A stretch of 64,000 bases of DNA from Gammaproteobacteria bacterium (GTDB lineage: Bacteria; Pseudomonadota; Gammaproteobacteria; Xanthomonadales; SZUA-5): assembly GCA_030430155.1 (NCBI GenBank), contig JAUIFV010000004.1:1-64000 (forward strand), written 5' to 3'. Of the stretch, positions 32,276 to 40,327 are shown piece after piece. Numbering within the stretch: the first letter of the stretch is position 1; each line of letters opens with the position of its first letter. The notes beneath the pieces are model-generated. The model was not told where the DNA came from and ran no database searches. It worked only from the letters and a program-made list of their open reading frames with translations. The position numbers were made by a program, and so were the translations under genes.

Positions 32276-32722
32276 ATGAGTGACTACAACACCACGCTTC
32301 GCGAGCTGATCCAGATCGCCAACGACGGCGCCGAGTTCTACGCCGACGCTGCCGAGCAGGTCAGCAATCCGCGCCTGGTTGAGCTGTTCCGCCGCATGGG
32401 CTCGCACAAGCGCGTGCTCAGCGCCGCGCTGGCCGCCAAGCTGCAGGCCAGCGGCGAGCAGATTCCGGAATCCGGCACCGTCGCCGGGACCCTGCGCAAG
32501 GTCTACACCGACCTGCGCGCCAGCCTGTCCAGCAATGACGAGGCGATCTACGTCTCCCAGTTGGAAGAAACCGAGGATCGATTGCTGCACCACTTCGAAG
32601 ACGCCTTGGCGCAAAGCACTGATGTGTCCCTGCGCAGCACGCTGCAGATCCACATGCCCAAGGTCCGCGCCTGTCACGACGAGATGCGCAACTGGAAGCA
32701 ATACCTCAAGGACGCCGCCTGA
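32276..32722 (+). CDS. DUF2383 / PA2169-type four-helix-bundle protein
   Basis: This 148-aa all-helical cytoplasmic protein begins YNTTLRELIQIANDGAEFYA, the DUF2383 (PA2169 family) start, and continues with NPRLVELFRRMGSHK and the acidic YVSQLEETEDRLLHHFEDA. The ferritin-like four-helix fold has Glu and His residues that may bind metal. The exact role is unknown; it is often encoded with stress proteins as here, between a BON protein and CsbD. The ribosome site is AAGGAGC. Confidence 0.88.
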   Translation: MSDYNTTLRELIQIANDGAEFYADAAEQVSNPRLVELFRRMGSHKRVLSAALAAKLQASGEQIPESGTVAGTLRKVYTDLRASLSSNDEAIYVSQLEETEDRLLHHFEDALAQSTDVSLRSTLQIHMPKVRACHDEMRNWKQYLKDAA

Positions 32723-32767
32723 ACGGCGTCTTCGCTCCCCAATTCATTCAACGCAAGGAGTATCCAC

Positions 32768-32965
32768 ATGAACAAGGACATCATTGAAGGCAAGTGGAGC
32801 CAGCTCAAGGGCCGCATGCGCGAGCAGTGGGGCAAGCTCACTGACGACGATCTGGACGTCGCCGAAGGCAATTCCGACTACCTCGCCGGCAAGCTGCAGG
32901 AGCGCTACGGCATGGCGCGAGACAAGGTGAAGGAGCAGATCCGCGCCTTCGAGAATTCGATCTGA
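32768..32965 (+). CDS. CsbD family stress protein
   Basis: This 65-aa protein is a typical Csb[21 protein letters not shown], then [15 protein letters not shown] and [16 protein letters not shown]. Members are small, acidic and abundant in stationary phase or under osmotic stress; the molecular role is unknown. AAGGAG lies 8 nt before the ATG. It is followed by a strong hairpin. Confidence 0.95.
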   Translation: MNKDIIEGKWSQLKGRMREQWGKLTDDDLDVAEGNSDYLAGKLQERYGMARDKVKEQIRAFENSI

Positions 32966-32989
32966 TCACAACCCGGCCCCAGCGATCAG

Positions 32990-33017
32990 GACGGCTGCGC
33001 CCGCGGGCGCGGCCGTC
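32990..33017 (+). terminator. hairpin after the CsbD gene
   Basis: GACGGCTGCGCCCG pairs with CGGGCGCGGCCGTC to form a very stable GC stem with no loop-breaking mismatch except one T/G. It begins 25 bp after the CsbD stop. It lacks a T-run. Confidence 0.6.
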
Positions 33018-33134
33018 CGCTGGTCGGGTCATCCGATGAGCCTTTTGCACGGCCGCAGCAGAACGCTGATCAGATTGCCCAATCAACGACGCACCGAGCA
33101 GCAGGCAGCGCTCGGCGCGACTCCCGGAGTCGAT

Positions 33135-34352
33135 ATGAGCGCCGAAACGCACAGTGCAAGCAAACTTCCAACCCAGACCCGGGATAGCGACGCCGCCAAT
33201 GTCCCGGCCAGTCAGACCGGCCCGGCACTGTCCTCGGCCTTGGGCCTGCTTTGGCCGCGTGCTTCGGTCGCGGTGTGGATCATGGCCAGCATTGCCGCGC
33301 TGTACTTCGCCCATTGGGCGCAGCCGCTGCTGGTTCCGCTGCTGCTCGCCGTCCTGCTCGCCCTGGTGCTGGCGCCAGCGGTGCGTTTGCTATGCGGCTG
33401 GTACATTCCGCGGACGCTGGCCGCGCTGTTGGTGGTGATCGGTACTATCGGGGCCTTCAGCAGCGGCGTTGCCTTGCTATCGGCGCCCGCCGCCGAGTGG
33501 GTGGAGCGAGCGCCGCGCGCCATCAAGCGCCTGGAGCGTGAGCTGCGCGATGTGCGCGAGCCCATCGAAGCGGCCAGCGCGGCCACCGAGAAACTGATCA
33601 ATGGCGCCAGCGCCGCGCCCACCCCTTCGCCGCTGGCGGCCGGTACTTCCAACGTACTCTCCGACCTCATTGCCGAGGCGCCAGCGACCATGACCGCCCT
33701 GGTTGCGGTGGTATTCCTGGTCTTCCTGATGCTCGCCCACGGCGAGCGCATGCTGCGCAAGTGCGTCGTGCTGATGCCCAGCTTTTCCGCCAAGAAGGAT
33801 CTGGTCGGTGTCGTCCGAGACGCCCAGTTCGAGCTGTCGCGCTACCTGCTGACCATCACTCTGATCAACCTGGGCTTGGGCGCGGCGACCGCGCTGGCGC
33901 TGCATCTGGTCGGCATCGACGACGCCATATTGTTCGGCTGCGTCGCCGCGCTGCTCAACTTTGCACCCTACGTGGGCGCCTTTGTCACCGCCGCACTGTT
34001 GCTGCTGGCCGGTTTTGCCGAGCAGTCGACGCTGGAGGGCGCGCTGGTCGCGCCGGGCGTGTTTGTCACCCTGAACCTGATCGAGGGACAGGTGATCTCG
34101 CCGCTACTGGTAGGCCGTCGATTGCAGCTTGACCCGGTGCTGATCCTGCTCAGCCTCCTCGTCCTCGGCTGGCTTTGGGGCGTTTCCGGGTTGTTGATTG
34201 CGGTGCCCTTGCTGACCGCGATGCGAGTGCTGGCTCAGCGTATCGACCGCAGTGGGCGATGGGCCATACTGTTGGGCGATGTGGCCAGCGGCGAGGCGCG
34301 CGCGCCGCTATTGATCGGTGAAGTGAACAAACAGGAGCAACGGGCCCGGTGA
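33135..34352 (+). CDS. AI-2E family (PerM/TqsA-like) membrane transporter
   Basis: This 405-aa polytopic protein matches the AI-2E/PerM family: paired N-terminal segments (about 40-85, ALYFAHWAQPLLVPLLLAVL and VLAPAVRLL), a loop region of about 100 residues, then C-terminal segments with NLIEGQVISPLLVGRRLQLD, the family signature. Members export small molecules or run ion/proton exchange. A GGAG site 5 nt before the ATG at 33135 supports this start over 33036. The stop overlaps the sigma-54 regulator start (GTGA). Confidence 0.9.
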   Translation: MSAETHSASKLPTQTRDSDAANVPASQTGPALSSALGLLWPRASVAVWIMASIAALYFAHWAQPLLVPLLLAVLLALVLAPAVRLLCGWYIPRTLAALLVVIGTIGAFSSGVALLSAPAAEWVERAPRAIKRLERELRDVREPIEAASAATEKLINGASAAPTPSPLAAGTSNVLSDLIAEAPATMTALVAVVFLVFLMLAHGERMLRKCVVLMPSFSAKKDLVGVVRDAQFELSRYLLTITLINLGLGAATALALHLVGIDDAILFGCVAALLNFAPYVGAFVTAALLLLAGFAEQSTLEGALVAPGVFVTLNLIEGQVISPLLVGRRLQLDPVLILLSLLVLGWLWGVSGLLIAVPLLTAMRVLAQRIDRSGRWAILLGDVASGEARAPLLIGEVNKQEQRAR

Positions 34353-35707
34353 GCAACAAGAAGAACGCGGTCGGTATGGTGCTGCTGGTCGACGACGACC
34401 CAGGCCTGATTGAAGGATTCCGTTTCGCGCTGGAAGACGCCGGTCACAGCGTGGTTTCGGCGATGGATGCCGCTGACGCCAAGACCCAGTGCGGGCGCTG
34501 CGATTTCGCCGTCTGCCTGCTCGATGTGATGCTCGGCGCCGACAGCGGCTTGGATCTGTTGCCGCAGCTGCGCGAAATGGCGCCGCAGATGCGCATCGTC
34601 ATGGTCAGCGCCGAAAGCGATCTGGAGACCGCCTTTGCCGCCTTCGAAGGCGGCGCGGTGGATTATCTGGTCAAGCCCTGCTCGCCGGAACAGCTGCAGA
34701 TCGCCGTTGCCCGGCAGCTGGAGCTGCGCCAGCTGACTACCCGGGTGGAGAGCCTGGAGAAGCAGGTGCGCCAGCCTGGCGACGCCGATCTGGACACCAA
34801 ATCGGCCGCCATGCATACCGCCATTGAGCTGGCCAAGCAGGTGGCCGACACCGACGCCAATGTGCTGATACTGGGCGAGAACGGTACCGGCAAGGGCGTC
34901 TTGGCGCGCGCCATACACCGTTGGAGCAAGCGCTCGGCGGCCGAGCTGGTCACCATCAACTGCCCCTCACTGTCGGCCGAGCTGCTGGAGAGCGAGCTCT
35001 TCGGTCACAACAAGGGGGCCTTCACCGGCGCCGTGCAGGCCAACGCTGGGCGCGTCGCGCAGGCCGCTGGCGGCACCCTGTTTCTGGACGAGATTGGTGA
35101 CTTCCCCTTAAGTCTGCAGCCCAAACTGCTGCGCTTCATACAGGACAAGGAGTACGAGCGAGTCGGCGATCCGGTCACCCGCAAGGCCGACGTGCGTTTG
35201 CTCGCCGCCACCAACGCGGATCTGCAGAGCATGTCCAAAGACGGCCGCTTCAGACAGGACCTCTACTACCGCCTCAACGTGATCAGCATCACCTTGCCGG
35301 CGCTGCGCGAGCGTCGCGAGGACATTCCCGATCTGGCCATGCGTTTGCTGCAGCGTTTCGCCAAGGACTATGCGCGACCGGCGCGCGGCTTTTCCGACGA
35401 GGCGATCACCCTGATGCAGCGTCACGACTGGCCCGGCAACGTGCGTGAGCTGCAGAACGCAGTGGAGCGGGCGGTCATCCTCACTCCGGAAGAGACCATC
35501 GGCAGTGCCGCATTGGGCCTGGCGGCCGCCAGCGATAGTGCCGCCGCACCGTCGTTGATTGGCAGCGACATCAGTCTGGAGGAGTTGGAAAGGCTGCATC
35601 TGACCCAAGTGCTGGAACGCTCCGAGACGCTCGACAGCGCCGCGCGCACGCTGGGGATCGACGCCTCCACGCTGTATCGCAAGCGCAAGGCCTACGGGCT
35701 GGGCTAA
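34349..35707 (+). CDS. sigma-54-dependent response regulator (NtrC family)
   Basis: This 452-aa transcriptional activator has an N-terminal receiver with acidic pocket VDDD (15-17), phospho-Asp59 in CLLDVMLG and the KP switch (YLVKPC). The AAA+ sigma-54 domain (about 150-380) has Walker A GENGTGKG and the sigma-54 contact loop NKGAFTGA. A C-terminal Fis-type helix-turn-helix (SAARTLGIDASTLYRKRKAY) follows. It starts with GTG, overlapping the AI-2E gene. It is the natural activator of the sigma-54-like promoters at 31293, 35970 and 42602; the kinases at 37039-40327 are candidate partners. Confidence 0.94.
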   Translation: MSNKKNAVGMVLLVDDDPGLIEGFRFALEDAGHSVVSAMDAADAKTQCGRCDFAVCLLDVMLGADSGLDLLPQLREMAPQMRIVMVSAESDLETAFAAFEGGAVDYLVKPCSPEQLQIAVARQLELRQLTTRVESLEKQVRQPGDADLDTKSAAMHTAIELAKQVADTDANVLILGENGTGKGVLARAIHRWSKRSAAELVTINCPSLSAELLESELFGHNKGAFTGAVQANAGRVAQAAGGTLFLDEIGDFPLSLQPKLLRFIQDKEYERVGDPVTRKADVRLLAATNADLQSMSKDGRFRQDLYYRLNVISITLPALRERREDIPDLAMRLLQRFAKDYARPARGFSDEAITLMQRHDWPGNVRELQNAVERAVILTPEETIGSAALGLAAASDSAAAPSLIGSDISLEELERLHLTQVLERSETLDSAARTLGIDASTLYRKRKAYGLG

Positions 35708-35719
35708 GTCAGGATTCGG

Positions 35720-35819
35720 CTACCGCTGCCGCCTTCGATCCGTTGTCGCGTGAACCGCTCTCCACCATCGACTCGACGTAGTGCTCACCTCTGGTCGGTC
35801 TTCGCATCCGTGGACCGCC
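35720..35819. repeat. degenerate CTACTGCGG-family element in the 35708-36035 gap
   Basis: The order CTACCGCTGCCGCC, GTCGCGTGAACCGCTCTCC, ATCGACTCGACGTAGT and GTGGACCGC mirrors the elements at 18972, 21740 and 63331 but is more diverged. The rest of the 328-bp gap contains the promoter features listed separately and no gene. Confidence 0.5.
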
Positions 35820-35859
35820 CCCTCGCAACGAACATTCATGACAGTCAGGCTTGGCCACC

Positions 35860-35985
35860 ATGCAGTCTGCATGATCACGTCCACGCTTTGTCGTGCGCTA
35901 CACCAGCAAGTGTGCGCCTGATTCCTCGGGTTGGATCATAGGTTATTGATTTTTCGTGTTTTATAGAGCTGGCACGAAATCTGGA
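35860..35985 (+). promoter_or_regulatory. sigma-54-like promoter with upstream ATGCA dyad, for the DUF1328/entericidin genes
   Basis: TGGCACGAAATCTGGA (35970-35985) has GG at 35971-35972 and GG 10 nt later, nearly identical to the site at 31293. It lies 50 bp before the ATG at 36036, in a short AT-rich stretch. The dyad ATGCAGTCTGCAT (35860-35872) is about 105 bp upstream, where an activator would bind. Confidence 0.5.
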
Positions 35986-36035
35986 ACAGCACAGGCGAGC
36001 CGATAGGCGCTCGTACTACCTCGAAGGATTCAGCC

Positions 36036-36200
36036 ATGCTGCATTACGCGATCGTGTTTCTGATCATTGCCCTAGTCGCCGCCGTTCTGGGATTCGGTGG
36101 CCTCGCCGGCGCCGCAACCTCCATAGCCAAGATCCTGTTCCTGGTCTTCCTGGTGCTGTTCGTGGCTTCGCTGATCTTCGGCCGCAGGGCACGACTTTAG
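36036..36200 (+). CDS. DUF1328 small membrane protein (YtjA-like)
   Basis: This 54-aa protein was found by reading the frame directly: [20 protein letters not shown], then [19 protein letters not shown] and ending RRARL. It has two hydrophobic segments and the G-F-G-G-(L/I)-A-G-A-A hinge that define DUF1328. It is a small stress-associated inner-membrane protein of unknown role. AAGGATT precedes the ATG, and the entericidin gene follows after 10 bp. Confidence 0.92.
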   Translation: MLHYAIVFLIIALVAAVLGFGGLAGAATSIAKILFLVFLVLFVASLIFGRRARL

Positions 36201-36210
36201 GAGACTGCAC

Positions 36211-36351
36211 ATGTTGATGACCGCGAAGAAACTAGCCTGTCTGCTGATCGTTGCCGTCGCCCTTTGCGGCTTGAGCGGATGCAACACGATCCAGGGCCTC
36301 GGCAAGGACATCGAACGAGCTGGCGAAGAAATTCAGGACGGGGCGGATTGA
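36211..36351 (+). CDS. entericidin A/B family small lipoprotein
   Basis: This 46-aa lipoprotein has the lipobox LSGC (Cys at about 24) after a hydrophobic signal, and the mature part NTIQGLGKDIERAGEEIQDG, the entericidin signature. TAGGAGAC lies 5-10 nt before the ATG; an ATG two codons later (36217) is possible. Entericidins are stress- or stationary-phase envelope lipoproteins, consistent with the preceding sigma-54-like promoter. A GC-rich hairpin follows. Confidence 0.92.
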   Translation: MLMTAKKLACLLIVAVALCGLSGCNTIQGLGKDIERAGEEIQDGAD

Positions 36352-36365
36352 TCCGTCCTGAGTAA

Positions 36366-36398
36366 TCCCGGGGCCGATTCAAGCCCCCGGCCCCGGGA
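36366..36398 (+). terminator. hairpin after the entericidin gene
   Basis: TCCCGGGGCC (36366-36375) and GGCCCCGGGA (36389-36398) are perfect inverse 10-mers, 15 bp after the stop codon. A strong ribosome binding site for the next gene follows directly, with no T-run. Confidence 0.6.
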
Positions 36399-36410
36399 CC
36401 TGGAGGAGTA

Positions 36411-36938
36411 ATGAATAGCGTGGTTTGGACAAGCAAGGAAGAGTCGTCGTCAGCCCCAGCGGAGCGGTCTACGCCGCTGCGCTGGGGATGGCTGTTGTTT
36501 TGGCTCGCTGCCGTGGCGATCGTGGCGGTAGGCGGTGCGCAGTTCGCGCCTGACGCCTGGTATCAGTCGTTGCGCAAGCCGTCGTTCAACCCCCCGGCTG
36601 CGATCTTCGGGCCGGTTTGGACGGTGCTGTATCTGTTGATGGCGATCGCCGCGTGGCTGGTGGCCAGACAGGTGCAGGTGGGCGCCAGGCTGCGTCGTCG
36701 AGCGCTGTGGTTGATGGGCCTGCAGCTGCTGCTCAATGGACTGTGGAGTCCGCTGTTCTTCGGTCTGCACAGCCCTGCGTTGGCTTTTGTGGACATCAGC
36801 GCGCTGTGGATCGCGCTGGTCGCCACCATTGCCAGCTTTGCTTCCGTCCGACCTTTGGCAGCCTGGCTGCTGGTGCCCTATCTGCTTTGGGTCAGCTTTG
36901 CATTGGTGCTCAACGGCTCGATCTGGCTGATGAACTGA
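36411..36938 (+). CDS. tspO: TspO/MBR family tryptophan-rich sensory protein
   Basis: This 175-aa protein has five predicted membrane helices and the family features: WYQSLRKPSFNPPAAIFGPV followed by WTVLYLLMAIAAWLV, and LLLNGLWSPLFF. TspO proteins bind porphyrins and are involved in oxidative and osmotic stress responses. An N-terminal tail of about 25 polar residues is longer than usual. The ribosome site is GGAGGAG, 5 nt before the ATG. Confidence 0.93.
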   Translation: MNSVVWTSKEESSSAPAERSTPLRWGWLLFWLAAVAIVAVGGAQFAPDAWYQSLRKPSFNPPAAIFGPVWTVLYLLMAIAAWLVARQVQVGARLRRRALWLMGLQLLLNGLWSPLFFGLHSPALAFVDISALWIALVATIASFASVRPLAAWLLVPYLLWVSFALVLNGSIWLMN

Positions 36939-37038
36939 CTGCGCATCGTCGGCGCCACACCAGTGGCTAAATTGAACCCGGCGCCGCGCCGGCTGAACTG
37001 ATCGCATAGAATCCGGCGCAGCTGGGGAGGGCGCGTTG

Positions 37039-37743
37039 ATGACTGCAGACACACCAGATCAGGGTTCTCGCCCGCAGCCCGCGTGGCTGCATCTGGGCCT
37101 GATCCTGCTAGCCGTCGTATTGGTGGCGCTCACCGCCCTGGTGTCGCTGCGCACCACGGCCGAGCTGAGCAACTCCATCGAGTGGGTCTCGCATACCCAA
37201 ACCGTGCGCCGGTTGATCAGCGAAACCGAAACCGCGCTCTCGCAGGCCCATTCCGACATGCGCGCCTACCTGCTTACCGGTCTTGCCGAATGGCGGGAAT
37301 CCCATCTGAGCACCCGGCAGCGATTGAAGGAGAGCGCGGAGACCATCGTCGGGATGGTGGTGGACAGCGAACCACAGACCGAAAGGGCGTTGTTCCTGAT
37401 GGAGCTCCTGGACGAGCGCATCGCCGTTTGGGATCAGGCCATTGCGACCTTCAACGAAGCCGGCGAGGAGCAGGCCCGAGCCAAAGCCAGAAGCATGGGC
37501 GGATTGGGCCTGCTGGAGGCGCTTCAGGTTGAACTCGCCGCGATGGATCAGACCGAAGTGATGCTGCACGAAGCGCGCTGGGAGCAGTTGCAAAGCCAGC
37601 TCGACCAGACCCGCAGCACCATCATCATTGCCAATGGTTTCGCGCTGGTCGCCGGCGGACTGGGCTTATGGCTGCTGCGCCGCTCGCGGCGCTTCTGGGA
37701 GCAGCAGCCAGCGAGGAGAAGAGCCTGTTCCTGGCCAACATGA
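37039..37743 (+). CDS. CHASE3-type sensor half of a split hybrid histidine kinase
   Basis: This frame encodes a membrane sensor: a TM segment (about 17-38, LGLILLAVVLVALTALVSL), an all-helical periplasmic CHASE3-like domain (about 40-195, with ETETALSQAHSDMRAYLLTG), a second TM (about 198-218) and then a frame change. After GLWLLRRSRRF it runs into a short tail and stops at 37743. The kinase core continues in another frame from 37668. The ATG at 37039, with GGGGAGG 8 nt before it, is preferred over the TTG at 37036. Either the gene is frameshifted (mutation or assembly error) or the two parts are made as separate, translationally coupled proteins. Confidence 0.8.
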   Translation: MTADTPDQGSRPQPAWLHLGLILLAVVLVALTALVSLRTTAELSNSIEWVSHTQTVRRLISETETALSQAHSDMRAYLLTGLAEWRESHLSTRQRLKESAETIVGMVVDSEPQTERALFLMELLDERIAVWDQAIATFNEAGEEQARAKARSMGGLGLLEALQVELAAMDQTEVMLHEARWEQLQSQLDQTRSTIIIANGFALVAGGLGLWLLRRSRRFWEQQPARRRACSWPT

Positions 37744-39155
37744 GCCACGAAATCCGCACCCCGATGAACGCGATTTTCGGCTTCACCCAACTACTCGGCG
37801 ATCTGGTCACCGGGCCACGCCAACGTCAGTACGTGCAGGCCATTGCCGCTAGCGGGGAGTCGTTGCTCAACCTGATCAACGACATTCTCGATCTGTCCAA
37901 GATCGAATCCGGCCAGTTGGAAATCGATCCCAAGCCCACTGACACCCGCGCGCTGGTCGACGGCGTGCTGACCATGTTCAGTCAGCTCGCCGCAGACCGA
38001 CAGCTTAGGCTGCGCGCCGACGTCGCCGCCGACGTGCCTTCCACCCTGGAGCTGGACGGCAATCGGGTCCGCCAGGTACTGACCAATCTGGTCAGCAACG
38101 CGATCAAGTACACCGATGAAGGCGGCGTGCTGCTGCGCGCCTGGTGCGAGCGCTCGGCAGATCAGCTGACCCTGCATCTGCTGGTTGAAGATAGCGGCAT
38201 CGGCATCGCCAAGGACCAGCTAGGCCGGCTGTTCGAGCCCTTTGTACAGGGCGACGCCGACGGCAGCGGACCGCGCGAAGGTACCGGACTGGGGTTGAGC
38301 ATCGCCCGCCGTCTGGTCGACGCCATGAACGGCAGCATCCACGTCGCCAGCGAGCCGGGGCGCGGTTCGCTGTTCACGGTCAGCCTGCCCACTCGCGTGG
38401 CCGAAGGTTCTGCGTCGTCGCCCGGTGTGGCGCACAGCGAGCGCGATGTGGGTCTGCTGCCGCCCTTGAAGATCCTGATCGTCGACGATGTAGAGCGCAA
38501 CCGCGAGCTGCTGCAGGCGATCTTCGACGACGATAAGCACCAGCTGGCGCAGGCTGAGAACGGCGCCGAGGCGCTGGTGCTGGCGCAGCAGCTGCGTCCG
38601 GATCTAGTGCTGATGGACATTCGCATGCCGGTGCTCGATGGCCACTCCGCCTTGCGCCAGATGCGGGCGCAGAAAGGCCTGGAGCAGACCCGGGTGATCG
38701 CGGTGACCGCCTCCAGTCTGCGCATGGAGGAACGTTCGCTGCGTCAGGACTTCGACGGCTATGTGCGCAAGCCCTTCACCCGCGACGATCTGGTTGGCGA
38801 GATTGCCCGGGTGCTGGAGCTGGAGCCCGCCGCAGCGCAGGCCGAGCAGGCGGCCGACGACCAGCAGCCGCAAAGCGCCGACGATGCCCAGGCGCAGGCC
38901 GCCCTGGAGCAGCTGCAGGCCTGGAGCGGTGAGCGCTGGCAGGCCCTCAGCGACACCCTGTCGATGCGCGAAATCGGCGTCTTCGCCGACCAGGTGGCGG
39001 TGGAAGCGAAGATCGCCGGTAGCCGAGCGCTGCTGCAATACGCGCAGCGACTGCGCAGCGCCGTCGAGCTGTTTGACGTGCTGCAGGTGGAGTCGCTGCT
39101 GTCCCAGTACCCCAGTCACGTCGGCAGCGCTGCCGGGACCAAGGAGGCGTTGTGA
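37668..39155 (+). CDS. histidine kinase core with receiver domain (second half of the split hybrid kinase)
   Basis: This frame (495 aa if started at the ATG at 37668) has HisKA with the phospho-acceptor His in FLANMSHEIRTPMNAIFG, HATPase_c (LVSNAIKYTDEGG, GTGLGLSIARRLVDAM), then a receiver domain (ILIVDDVERNRELL, phospho-Asp in LVLMDIRMP, VRKPF) and a helical C-terminus of about 110 residues. Without the CHASE3 part it has no input domain. The frame is offset by one relative to 37039-37743, with a 76-nt overlap. It could be tied by phosphorelay to the sigma-54 regulator at 34349. The stop overlaps the next kinase gene (GTGA). Confidence 0.88.
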   Translation: MAAAPLAALLGAAASEEKSLFLANMSHEIRTPMNAIFGFTQLLGDLVTGPRQRQYVQAIAASGESLLNLINDILDLSKIESGQLEIDPKPTDTRALVDGVLTMFSQLAADRQLRLRADVAADVPSTLELDGNRVRQVLTNLVSNAIKYTDEGGVLLRAWCERSADQLTLHLLVEDSGIGIAKDQLGRLFEPFVQGDADGSGPREGTGLGLSIARRLVDAMNGSIHVASEPGRGSLFTVSLPTRVAEGSASSPGVAHSERDVGLLPPLKILIVDDVERNRELLQAIFDDDKHQLAQAENGAEALVLAQQLRPDLVLMDIRMPVLDGHSALRQMRAQKGLEQTRVIAVTASSLRMEERSLRQDFDGYVRKPFTRDDLVGEIARVLELEPAAAQAEQAADDQQPQSADDAQAQAALEQLQAWSGERWQALSDTLSMREIGVFADQVAVEAKIAGSRALLQYAQRLRSAVELFDVLQVESLLSQYPSHVGSAAGTKEAL

Positions 39156-40327
39156 AGACTCTGCCCGAACCGCTACAGGTGCGCGCGCCGGTAATCCTGG
39201 CGGTCGATGATCAGGAACCGAATATCCGCTTGGTCGGTACAGTGCTGAGCGCCGCCGGCTACGACGTGATTCCGGCGCTGAATGGCAAACAGGCGCTGGC
39301 GCGCAGCGCCGCGCGAACGCCGGATCTGGTGCTGCTGGACATGCGCATGCCCGGCATGGACGGATTCGAGGTGGCCGAGGAGCTGCGTCGCAATCCAGCC
39401 ACCGCCAAGGTGCCGGTGATCTTCCTCACTGCGGCCAGTGAACGTGAGTCGCTGGTGCGTGCCTTCTCCAGCGGCGCGGTGGACTACATCGTCAAGCCCT
39501 TCGTGGCCGAGGAGCTGACCGCCAGGGTACGCGCGCACGTCGGCCTGAAGCTGGCCCGTGATCATCTGGAACGGGTGGCCCGCGAGCGCGAGGAAATTGT
39601 CGCGCTGGTCGCCCATGATCTGAAGAACCCGCTGTCGTCGATACGCTTCAGCACTCAGCTGCTGCGGCGGGCCAGCGCCGACTCTGAGCGTGCTGAGCGG
39701 CTGATCGGCTCCATCGCACAGTCGGCTGACCGCGGTCTGGCCCAGATTCAGCGCTACCTGAGCAAGCGCGAGGACGTCGAATTGCGCCGCAACATGTCGC
39801 TCAGTGCGGTGCGGCTGGATGACGCTCTACGCTACGCCTGCGATCGCTTCAGCGTACAGGCCGAGGCGCGCGCGATAAGCCTGGATTGCGAAAACTTTGC
39901 CGACGTCAGCGTGATGGCTGACGTCGACGCGCTGGCCCACGTGCTCGACAACCTGATTTCCAACGCCCTCAAACACTCACCCGAGCAAACCAGCGTGGCG
40001 GTGCTGATGGGCGGCGGCTCGGCGGGCAACGCGCGCATCGCGGTGCTGGATCGCGGTCCGGGCGTGTCCAAGGAGCGGCAGCAGCAGCTGTTCCGTCGCT
40101 TCGTACGATTAGGCGATGGCGAGCAGGCGCAGCCCGAATCCACCGGGCTGGGCCTGGCGCTGGCCAAGCAGGATGTTGAGCAAATGGGCGGCTCGCTTTG
40201 GTACGAGGATCGGCCCGAAGGTGGTGCCGCATTCATCCTGGAACTGCCGCTGGCCGAGCGCGTCGCCGAGCAAGGCAATGCGGCGAGCATGCCGGCGACA
40301 GACGGTGAGTGTGGCGACTGCGAATGA
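39152..40327 (+). CDS. receiver - histidine kinase hybrid (REC-HisKA-HATPase)
   Basis: This 391-aa soluble protein has an N-terminal receiver (Asp19-Asp20, phospho-Asp63 in LVLLDMRMPG, DYIVKPF), a HisKA helix with acceptor His in IVALVAHDLKNPLSS and a HATPase_c domain (VLDNLISNALKHSP, STGLGLALAKQDVEQM). The GTG start overlaps the stop of the previous kinase. It resembles kinases that take a phosphoryl group on REC and relay it. It likely forms a cascade with the hybrid kinase upstream and a response regulator such as 34349. Confidence 0.92.
   Translation: MKTLPEPLQVRAPVILAVDDQEPNIRLVGTVLSAAGYDVIPALNGKQALARSAARTPDLVLLDMRMPGMDGFEVAEELRRNPATAKVPVIFLTAASERESLVRAFSSGAVDYIVKPFVAEELTARVRAHVGLKLARDHLERVAREREEIVALVAHDLKNPLSSIRFSTQLLRRASADSERAERLIGSIAQSADRGLAQIQRYLSKREDVELRRNMSLSAVRLDDALRYACDRFSVQAEARAISLDCENFADVSVMADVDALAHVLDNLISNALKHSPEQTSVAVLMGGGSAGNARIAVLDRGPGVSKERQQQLFRRFVRLGDGEQAQPESTGLGLALAKQDVEQMGGSLWYEDRPEGGAAFILELPLAERVAEQGNAASMPATDGECGDCE

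Noticed and set aside
37695-37745. Programmed -1 frameshift in the hybrid kinase
   Set aside because: No X-XXY-YYZ slippery heptamer was seen near the overlap, so a mutation, sequencing error or coupled translation is more plausible.
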